Positions 43,606 through 49,581 of a stretch of 64,000 nt of DNA are shown here, in pieces. The notes under the pieces were generated by a model. It made no database searches. It was not told where the DNA came from and saw only the letters and a list, made by a program, of their open reading frames with translations. The first letter of the stretch is position 1; each line of letters begins with the position of its first letter. Source of the DNA: a virus; the IMG/VR virus record IMGVR_UViG_3300035212_002019, positions 18,063-82,062 of that record. One strand, written 5' to 3'. Both the position numbers and the translations under genes were made by a program.

Positions 43606-43619
43606 TTAATATATACAGT
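43606..43619 (+). promoter_or_regulatory. Late-type promoter abutting the start codon
   Basis: TTAATATATACAGT is followed directly by the ATG at 43620. Confidence 0.55.
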
Positions 43620-44324
43620 ATGAAATATTTACTAATTGAAAATAGAGGTGATGATTCTGAAGATCGTGAAGATAAAGATATCATTATTAAGTATTTTGAT
43701 GACTTAAATGATGTTTATTCATATATCTGTCATGAATTAATATATGAGGATTTAGATATAGAAGATTTTAACAATGATCCTTATAGTGGGGTAGAAGAAA
43801 GAATTGAAGAACATGGTTCTAGTTATTATATTTTTGAAGGTGAAAACGAGATAATGTCATTAAAAATAGGTAGTATAAAGGATGGTGATTGGAATAAATT
43901 CACTAATTTTTGTTTAGGTGGTATAAAAGAAAGTAGAATAATGAATTATAAATCATTTAATGAGTCTAAAAAAGATAAATTCCCTAATATTCAAAAATTA
44001 GAAATAGAAGGATTTGTTGTTTATGTTGGTAAAGATGCTAAATCTAATGACCATTTGACATTTAATGTTGCTGATAAAGAAGATATTTGGTTCCATGTTA
44101 AAGGTGTTCCTGGTAGTCACGTTGTTATTCGTGTAAGAGAAAATTTACCTACAGAAACTGTTATTAAATCTGCTGCTCAATTAGCTAAAAAGAATAGTAA
44201 AGGATCTAAAGAATCTAGTGTAACTGTTGTTTATTGTCAAAGAAGATTTGTAAAGAAAGAGTCTGGTATGAATGATGGTCAAGTTAAAGTGGATTATACA
44301 AATTCATATCAAATTGTAGTTTAA
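43620..44324 (+). CDS. NFACT-R (RqcH/Rqc2-type) domain protein
   Basis: A 234-residue protein; the start at 43620 is chosen because the longer frame (43548) covers the terminator and promoter. Residues about 122-234 match the NFACT-R domain of RqcH/Rqc2/FbpA: F-V-V-Y-V-G-K-D-A-K-S-N-D-H-L-T-F, D-I-W-F-H-V-K-G-V-P-G-S-H-V-V-I, A-A-Q-L-A-K-K-N-S-K. In RqcH this domain takes part in ribosome-associated quality control. The NFACT-N and coiled-coil parts are absent. Residues 1-107 are an acidic unknown domain. An internal in-frame ATG (43941) would give a product starting MNYKSFNESKKDKF, which itself resembles the shared head-targeting peptide. Confidence 0.75.
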   Translation: MKYLLIENRGDDSEDREDKDIIIKYFDDLNDVYSYICHELIYEDLDIEDFNNDPYSGVEERIEEHGSSYYIFEGENEIMSLKIGSIKDGDWNKFTNFCLGGIKESRIMNYKSFNESKKDKFPNIQKLEIEGFVVYVGKDAKSNDHLTFNVADKEDIWFHVKGVPGSHVVIRVRENLPTETVIKSAAQLAKKNSKGSKESSVTVVYCQRRFVKKESGMNDGQVKVDYTNSYQIVV

Positions 44325-44327
44325 TAT

Positions 44328-44341
44328 TTAATATATATAAC
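44328..44341 (+). promoter_or_regulatory. Late-type promoter
   Basis: TTTAATATATATAA(C) ends 20 bases before the ATG at 44362. Confidence 0.6.
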
Positions 44342-44361
44342 ATAATAAAATAAATTAAAAA

Positions 44362-45717
44362 ATGGCAGATACTAATGAACCTGTAAGAGTTAAATTTTCC
44401 GAAGAACTTCATGATTTATTAAAAGTTTTAGAAGATGAGAATAGTTATATCGCATTTGAAATGCTTTGGCTAAATGAACCTAATTCTAAATATCATAATG
44501 GTTTAGGAATTACTGATGTTAATATATCTAAGACAAAATCTTGTTTAGATGTTACATCTAGAGGTAAAGTACACCCTATGAAAATAGAAAATTTTATTAA
44601 ATTTTACTTTAAAAATTATTTTCAAACTGCTGATATTCAAGATTTTATTGAACAATATGATATATTAGCAGGTGGTGGATCTGTTGAAAGTATTGCTGTT
44701 AATAGAATTACACCAGAGCCTTTTAGTTATAACCCTAAAGACGTTAGAAGTACATTTATTTCATTAGTTACTAAGACATATCCTCACGGACACGAAGAAG
44801 AAGTAATGGCTTTTATGCCTAAATTGGATAAAGATATTGTAGGTAACTATTATAAGATTATTGGCGAGAATTCAACAACAATGTTTACGTCTCACTTAGA
44901 TACTGCTGATAGAAAACAAGGCATTACTAAACTTCTTTCTAAGAAAGATGATAAAGGTGATGAAATTATCTATACAGATGGTTCTACTATATTAGGTGCT
45001 GATGATAAATCAGGTGTTGCTGTTATGCTTTATATGATGGCTCATAATGTACCAGGTCTTTATTACTTCTTTATGGGTGAAGAAAGAGGTGGTATTGGTT
45101 CAGGTTTATTATCTTCAGTGTATGAACAAGTTGAATATCTTAAAAATATTAAGAGATGTGTTTCTTTTGATAGAAGAGATGTTTGTTCAGTTATCACTTC
45201 TCAATTAGGCAGAACTTGTTGTTCTGATCAATTTGGAACTGCTTTGGCTAAACAATATAATTCACACGGTCTTAATTTATCATTAGATCCAGGTGGTATA
45301 TACACAGATTCTGCTTCATTTATTGACCAAATTCCTGAATGTACTAACATTTCAGTTGGTTATTATAGTGAACATACTGGTAAAGAAAGACAAAATATCA
45401 ACTATTTAGAAAGACTTGCTAAAGCTAGTGTAAAAGTAAATTGGGATTCATTACCAACTACTAGAAAGATAGGAATTGATGAAGAAACTATTAGAAAATA
45501 TGGTAAGTTAATTAGTGATATAAAAGCAACACCATTTGGTATTGATGTTAAAATAGCATCTGATAGAGCTACTACATTTATTCAATGTGATTTAGAAGAA
45601 GGTTATATTGATGAAACATATGAGGCTTTAACAACATTACAATTCTTATTAAACAAACACAAAGTAAGTCAAAAGGTTTATTTTGACGCAGAATACATAA
45701 AAATAGATTTACTATAA
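44362..45717 (+). CDS. M20/M28-like zinc aminopeptidase with N-terminal extension (paralog 1)
   Basis: A 451-residue protein. Residues 1-125 are an extra domain. From 126 it is a peptidase: K-T-Y-P-H-G-H-E-E-E-V, M-F-T-S-H-L-D-T-A-D (H178), G-A-D-D-K-S-G (about 212-218), F-F-M-G-E-E-R-G-G-I-G (about 236-246), S-F-D-R-R-D and Y-S-E-H-T-G. These are the metal-binding His/Asp/Glu/Asp/His set and catalytic Glu of the clan MH peptidases. It could trim peptides or amino-acid conjugates. A shorter paralog lies at 61736. Its stop overlaps the next ATG (TAATG). Confidence 0.75.
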   Translation: MADTNEPVRVKFSEELHDLLKVLEDENSYIAFEMLWLNEPNSKYHNGLGITDVNISKTKSCLDVTSRGKVHPMKIENFIKFYFKNYFQTADIQDFIEQYDILAGGGSVESIAVNRITPEPFSYNPKDVRSTFISLVTKTYPHGHEEEVMAFMPKLDKDIVGNYYKIIGENSTTMFTSHLDTADRKQGITKLLSKKDDKGDEIIYTDGSTILGADDKSGVAVMLYMMAHNVPGLYYFFMGEERGGIGSGLLSSVYEQVEYLKNIKRCVSFDRRDVCSVITSQLGRTCCSDQFGTALAKQYNSHGLNLSLDPGGIYTDSASFIDQIPECTNISVGYYSEHTGKERQNINYLERLAKASVKVNWDSLPTTRKIGIDEETIRKYGKLISDIKATPFGIDVKIASDRATTFIQCDLEEGYIDETYEALTTLQFLLNKHKVSQKVYFDAEYIKIDLL

Positions 45718-46166
45718 TGAAACTTAAAAAATTTAATCAATTATTTGAACGTGAGGGTTTTGATGATATCGATGGATATGATTATGAAGATGATTACGAT
45801 TATTCAAGAGAAGATGAATATAAAGGTGATGATGATGATGATTCAGATGATGATATGTCACATCTTTGTTATCTTTTAAGATCCATGTTTAATAATAGTA
45901 ATGTAGATGTTAATGTTGAAAATAGTGGATTGGATTTATCTATTACAGCTCAATTTGCTAGAAGAGAATCACTTAGTGATATTGTTAAAGTATTTGAAAT
46001 TGTTAGAAAAATTAAAAAAGACGTTTTAGCTCAATATTCTTCTTCTTATGAAATATGGGAAACTAAAACAGGTACGCCTATGATTACATTTGAATTTATG
46101 TTAGAAGACGATGATGATAAAGATGGTGTAGTTGCTGATGATAAGAACGATGATTATCCTTGGTAA
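45717..46166 (+). CDS. Acidic protein with head-targeting-like N-terminus
   Basis: A 149-residue protein starting MKLKKFNQLFEREG, then an Asp/Tyr-rich stretch (residues 16-47) including a run of Asp. A small folded domain (about 48-130; S-H-L-C-Y-L-L-R-S-M-F and L-D-L-S-I-T-A-Q-F-A-R-R) follows, and a second Asp-rich tail ends in D-D-Y-P-W. No family is recognised. The TAATG overlap with the peptidase gene suggests joint production and perhaps joint packaging. Confidence 0.6.
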   Translation: MKLKKFNQLFEREGFDDIDGYDYEDDYDYSREDEYKGDDDDDSDDDMSHLCYLLRSMFNNSNVDVNVENSGLDLSITAQFARRESLSDIVKVFEIVRKIKKDVLAQYSSSYEIWETKTGTPMITFEFMLEDDDDKDGVVADDKNDDYPW

Positions 46167-46184
46167 TTTTTAAAATTTCTAAAC

Positions 46185-46218
46185 TTTTTGCTATTTTAGA
46201 ATATTATATATATATTTG
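46185..46218 (+). promoter_or_regulatory. Host-type promoter of the tmRNA gene
   Basis: TTTTTG (46185-46190), 20 bases, then TATATTTG (46211-46218), the Bacteroidetes consensus. Transcription would start about 20 bases before the mature 5' GGGG, leaving a short leader for RNase P. Confidence 0.7.
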
Positions 46219-46241
46219 TAGAATATAACACACACACACTT

Positions 46242-46621
46242 GGGGATGTTTTAGAATTGATTTGCGGAATGGTGGTGATTATGTCAGGTATCGGTTGGTT
46301 AAGTATCCGATTAATAAATTAAGTAACAAATTTGTAAACGGCAACGTTAATGAAGTAGCAAGCAATGAAGATTTAGTATTTGCGCTACAAAACAACATGA
46401 TCTTGGTAGAAGATCTAGCAACTGTCTAACAACAGTTACTATCAAAAAATTCTCCAACTTGTATCACACAAGAATAAAATGGTGAAACGGTTTTTTGTTA
46501 CTTGTTAGAGTTTCTCAAAAAAAGTAAATAGTTTGTAAGTTTAGAAAAATTTACTAAGCCTGTGAATGAATAATTATTAACAACTGAAAAAGACACGTTG
46601 GGCAGTACAACGTCATCTCCA
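46242..46621 (+). ncRNA. ssrA: tmRNA (ssrA) with an unusual 29-codon tag
   Basis: A 380-base gene with tmRNA architecture. The 5' GGGGATG (46242-46248) pairs with CATCTCC (46614-46620) as a 7-bp acceptor stem, followed by A46621. TTTTAGAATTGATT resembles the conserved 5' segment TTCTGGATTCGAC. ACTAAGCCTGTGA (46553-46565) matches the conserved ACTAAGCxTGTAG. A T-arm-like hairpin CGTTG/CAACG (46596-46612) has a 7-base loop, but its loop GGCAGTA is not the canonical TTCRANY. The resume codon is GGC at 46340 with T(-5) and A(-4) conserved. The tag runs 29 codons to a TAA at 46427-46429, which lies in the loop of hairpin AACTGT/ACAGTT (helix 5). Two H-type pseudoknots follow: CTTGT/ACAAG with TCAC-GTGA (46458-46485), and TTTTTTG/CAAAAAA with TTACT-AGTAA (46491-46527). 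CCA is not encoded. Confidence 0.85.
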
Positions 46622-46625
46622 CAAG

Positions 46626-46653
46626 AACAAAGACCAGTAATGGTCTTTTGTTA
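46626..46653 (+). terminator. Terminator of the tmRNA gene
   Basis: AACAAAGACC and GGTCTTTTGTT pair around AGTAAT, five bases after the tmRNA 3' end. Confidence 0.75.
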
Positions 46654-46696
46654 TTTTAAATAGGTAAACTTTATTCCTTTCGTTAATATAATAAGT

Positions 46697-47200
46697 ATGA
46701 TTGATAAATTTGAAGGTCGTTATAGATTCTTATCCAACTTCTACCCTTGTACAATAGAACATCAGGGTATTACTTACCCATCTGTTGAGAACTTTTATGT
46801 TGCTATGAAAGTTAATGACCAACAATTAATTAATGGTAAATATTACACACCAGGTGACTTTCGTGAAATGATTGCTAGAATTTCTAATCCTGCTGAAGTT
46901 AAGAAGATTGGTTCTAAAATAAAATTAAGAACTGGTTGGGATGAAAAGAAATTAGAAGTAATGAACTGGGCTGTTCGCCAAAAGTTCAAAGATGAAACTT
47001 TATCTGAAATGTTATTATCTACTGGTGACCAAGAGTTAATTGAAGGTAACTGGTGGAAAGATTATTTCTGGGGAGTTTGTAATGGTAAAGGTGATAATAA
47101 TCTTGGTAAAATTTTAATGACTGTTCGTGAAGAAATTTCTTTACAAAATCAAAAACCTTCAATCGAAGATATAATAAAAGACAAAAATAAATTAAATTAA
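46697..47200 (+). CDS. NADAR-family N-glycosidase (YbiA-like)
   Basis: A 167-residue protein that matches NADAR from end to end: F-L-S-N-F-Y-P-C-T-I-E-H-Q-G-I-T-Y-P-S-V-E-N, I-K-L-R-T-G-W-D-E-K-K-L-E-V-M, L-L-S-T-G-D-Q-E-L-I-E-G-N-W-W-K-D-Y-F-W-G-V and N-L-G-K-I-L-M-T-V-R-E-E. Known members cleave N-glycosidic bonds, in riboflavin-pathway intermediates (YbiA) or in ADP-ribosylated guanine. In a phage the latter would undo DNA ADP-ribosylation by DarT-type defences; this is inference. It is followed two bases later by the DNA methylase gene. Confidence 0.85.
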   Translation: MIDKFEGRYRFLSNFYPCTIEHQGITYPSVENFYVAMKVNDQQLINGKYYTPGDFREMIARISNPAEVKKIGSKIKLRTGWDEKKLEVMNWAVRQKFKDETLSEMLLSTGDQELIEGNWWKDYFWGVCNGKGDNNLGKILMTVREEISLQNQKPSIEDIIKDKNKLN

Positions 47201-47202
47201 TA

Positions 47203-48186
47203 ATGAGTGTAATTTCATATTTCGGAGGTAAGTCCTCAAATGTTTTCATTGAGTTTATTAACTCAAAAATTCCTAAAGATGGTAGCATAAAAACCTACAT
47301 AGAACCATTCTCTGGCTCTATGGGAACGTATATGGACGACCCAAACCTAAAGTTTGATGTAGTTGTTTATAATGATAAAAATCGTCACCAGACGAATCTA
47401 TACAAGTGTTGTGCTCAACCAGAAGAATTCGTTAAGTATTTAGAAGCTTTGAAAAGAACTTTACTTCATACCGATGAAACTGATCCATTGAAGAAGTGGG
47501 ATTTCTATAAAGAGATTTACAAAAGATATATTAAGAACGATTTCTTAGATAATATGAATTTTGAGATTGGTGATTTCAAAAAAGCGTCTATCTATGCTTT
47601 CTTAATTACATCAGCTCATAACTCGGTTTATCCTCGTGGTGCTGGTTTCAATGGTTATAAGAAAGATAAAGACCGTTTGAAGTTAGAAGTTCTTATTGAT
47701 AAATTGAAAAAGAACAAGTACACATCTAAATTGGCTACTATTACAGACTTCTATAACATTGATTTTGAAGAGTTAATCAATCAATATGATGCTGAAGATA
47801 CTTATTTGTATTTGGATCCTCCTTATCACAGACCTGATGAGAATGGCGATGATGATGCTAAGAGATTATCTTGGTATGGTGCTGACAAAGAAGGTATGTT
47901 TGGTCCGGCTTCACATAGAAGATTGTTAGATTTAATTAAGAAATCAAAATCTCGTTGGTCATTATCTTATTACTATTTTCCTTTATTAGAAGAATTGTTA
48001 CCAAGAGACCAATATATCTGGACTGAGAAAGAAGTATTTAGAAGTTCAGCTCAAGGTGGTAATAACTCTGAGGGTAAAGGTGAACAAGCTAAAGGTGTAG
48101 AGTTATTAATTTTAAATTACGATCCAGTTACTGGTAAAAAATTAAACATTCAAGATGAACTATCCGCTACCGAGACAGAGATATAA
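47203..48186 (+). CDS. dam: DNA adenine N6-methyltransferase (Dam, D12 class)
   Basis: A 327-residue protein. Motif I region is Y-F-G-G-K-S (6-11) and Y-I-E-P-F-S-G-S-M-G (about 32-41). The Y-N-D-K-N motif comes next, and the catalytic motif IV is Y-L-Y-L-D-P-P-Y (about 200-207). This is the D12-class order of Dam and phage T4 Dam. It transfers methyl from SAM to adenine, protecting phage DNA from restriction or marking it. The C-terminus overlaps the next gene by 32 bases in another frame. Confidence 0.88.
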   Translation: MSVISYFGGKSSNVFIEFINSKIPKDGSIKTYIEPFSGSMGTYMDDPNLKFDVVVYNDKNRHQTNLYKCCAQPEEFVKYLEALKRTLLHTDETDPLKKWDFYKEIYKRYIKNDFLDNMNFEIGDFKKASIYAFLITSAHNSVYPRGAGFNGYKKDKDRLKLEVLIDKLKKNKYTSKLATITDFYNIDFEELINQYDAEDTYLYLDPPYHRPDENGDDDAKRLSWYGADKEGMFGPASHRRLLDLIKKSKSRWSLSYYYFPLLEELLPRDQYIWTEKEVFRSSAQGGNNSEGKGEQAKGVELLILNYDPVTGKKLNIQDELSATETEI

Positions 48187-48355
48187 GCATTATAAAGGTG
48201 GTACTTATGAAGTAATTACTTTAGCCACTCATACGGAAACAGGAGAAAAGTTAGTAGTTTACAAGTCTATCAACTTTGGTTCTATTTATGTTAGACCATT
48301 AGATATTTGGAACTCAACTTCTGAACATGGTCAAAAAAGATTTGAATTAATATAA
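48155..48355 (+). CDS. DUF1653 family small protein
   Basis: A 66-residue protein. R-Y-K-H-Y-K-G-G-T-Y-E-V-I-T-L-A-T-H-T-E-T-G-E-K-L-V-V-Y and Y-V-R-P-L-D-I-W-N cover the whole of DUF1653, a small beta-barrel-like domain of unknown function that is common in bacteria and phages. It overlaps the dam 3' end by 32 bases and its stop overlaps the next ATG (TAATG). Confidence 0.8.
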   Translation: MNYPLPRQRYKHYKGGTYEVITLATHTETGEKLVVYKSINFGSIYVRPLDIWNSTSEHGQKRFELI

Positions 48356-48579
48356 TGGCAATAGCTTGTAATCCTAGTGTATTTAATATAAATAACGCTT
48401 CAAATTCAACAGCAATTAATGTTGATTCAGATGGTTGTACAGTTATTAGTAAGTTGGTTCTATTAGATGAGAAGACTGGTAATAAATGGCAAATTAAAAT
48501 ATCAGATGGTGAGCTGATAGCTGAGCCACTTGAATTAGAAGATAAAAGAGAATATAAACTAAATAAAATACTAAAATGA
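48355..48579 (+). CDS. Small hypothetical protein
   Basis: A 74-residue acidic protein. S-K-L-V-L-L-D-E-K-T-G-N-K-W-Q-I-K-I-S-D-G-E-L-I-A-E-P looks like a short beta-meander. Not recognised. It is linked by overlaps at both ends (TAATG before, ATGA after), so it is part of the dam-DUF1653 operon. Confidence 0.55.
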   Translation: MAIACNPSVFNINNASNSTAINVDSDGCTVISKLVLLDEKTGNKWQIKISDGELIAEPLELEDKREYKLNKILK

Positions 48580-49124
48580 AAAAGTACAAAGTTTCCATCT
48601 ATGGATATGGAGCAGAAGTAACAATTGGTTCTGTTGATGAAGAACAAAAAGAAATTCTTAATAACCCTGATAAAGAGTTATGGGAAATTGCGGCTAATGA
48701 TTTAGAAGAAACCGGTGGTTGGTATGAAGTAGATGATCAATATCACAGATGGGGTGCCTCTGAAACATTTACAGTTCATATTCAAGATGAGAATGGTGAT
48801 ACATTATATGAGATTAGCTCTGATGATATTCATCAATTTGACACTGAAGAATTTGAATTAGTTGATTATGAGTGTATTGAAGTTGATGAATCTAAAGATT
48901 TGTTGATGTGTGCTTCATTTGAAAAAGGTAGTTTCTTTGAAGGTGATATTGAAACTGAAGAGTTTGATATTACTAAACTTAAAATCAAGATTGAGGGTGA
49001 AGTTGGTATTGAAGAATATTACTTTGGAGATATTGTAGCCGGTGTTTACTATGATGATGAGGAAGTAGATAACTACGGTGGTAGTACTAACGGTAAGTCA
49101 TTTGATGTTACTAAGAACTTTTAA
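48576..49124 (+). CDS. Acidic hypothetical protein
   Basis: A 182-residue protein, strongly acidic (many D/E, few K/R after residue 10), beta-rich by eye. The segment E-T-G-G-W-Y-E-V-D-D-Q-Y-H-R-W-G-A is its most distinctive. Not recognised. It is the last gene of the NADAR-dam operon, followed by a terminator. Strong net negative charge would suit a DNA mimic, but no known mimic family is recognised. Confidence 0.5.
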   Translation: MKKYKVSIYGYGAEVTIGSVDEEQKEILNNPDKELWEIAANDLEETGGWYEVDDQYHRWGASETFTVHIQDENGDTLYEISSDDIHQFDTEEFELVDYECIEVDESKDLLMCASFEKGSFFEGDIETEEFDITKLKIKIEGEVGIEEYYFGDIVAGVYYDDEEVDNYGGSTNGKSFDVTKNF

Positions 49125-49130
49125 AAAGAA

Positions 49131-49159
49131 AAAATCTCAGAGAAATCTGAGGTTTTTTT
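49131..49159. terminator. Bidirectional terminator
   Basis: CTCAG and CTGAG in an A-run/T-run context (AAAATCTCAG ... CTGAGGTTTTT). Shared by the convergent genes ending at 49124 and 49162. Confidence 0.7.
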
Positions 49160-49161
49160 AA

Positions 49162-49458
49162 TTATTTACTAAAATTTTCAAATGTTTTAATTCGCTCATT
49201 TGATTCTTCAAACTCTTCAATAGCATCAATCTTATCTTCTATTTCAGCTGGACTTAAATCATCCATCTTACGAGTTGTGTGGTTGAATTTATATCTTGAG
49301 TTAGCCATATTCTTTTGTTGATCATCAGTGTTAGGCTTGTTTTGTCTATCCATTTTCTCCAACTCTTCTTTTTCAGCATTAGGATTAGCTGAGAAGTCTT
49401 TGAAGTTAACTACTTTTCTATTTACATTGAATGTAGGTGTGTTATCTTTATAAGTCAT
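49162..49458 (-). CDS. Small polar protein with a targeting-like motif at its C-terminus
   Basis: A 98-residue, Asn/Lys/Glu-rich protein of low complexity. Its last ten residues, RIKTFENFSK, match the shared head-targeting peptide (K-T-F-E) but at the wrong end. An internal N-F-K-D-F-S also resembles it. No enzyme motif. It could be a scaffold or adaptor that displays the same signal. Low certainty. Confidence 0.5.
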   Translation of the reverse strand: MTYKDNTPTFNVNRKVVNFKDFSANPNAEKEELEKMDRQNKPNTDDQQKNMANSRYKFNHTTRKMDDLSPAEIEDKIDAIEEFEESNERIKTFENFSK

Positions 49459-49524
49459 TTTATAGAATTACTTTTTTGTATATATTAATTGTCAAATCTC
49501 ATTTCTTTCATTTTAGAGAGCCGG

Positions 49525-49540
49525 TTTTTTATATATACTT
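49525..49540 (+). promoter_or_regulatory. Late-type promoter
   Basis: TTTTTTATATATACTT ends next to an ATG at 49541 that opens only a 14-codon frame. The main gene starts at 49582. Confidence 0.5.
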
Positions 49541-49581
49541 ATGATAAAAAACAAAAATCAAAAAGAGTGTATAATAAAGAT

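Noticed and set aside
46242-46621. tRNA or degenerate tRNA with intron instead of tmRNA
   Set aside because: The acceptor stem ends are 380 bases apart, with an in-frame tag, stop-in-loop hairpin and pseudoknots between them, which only fits tmRNA.
49489-49581. TTG start giving a longer ligase-like protein
   Set aside because: The extra region contains the late promoter motif and starts within the upstream gap; the ATG at 49582 is better placed.
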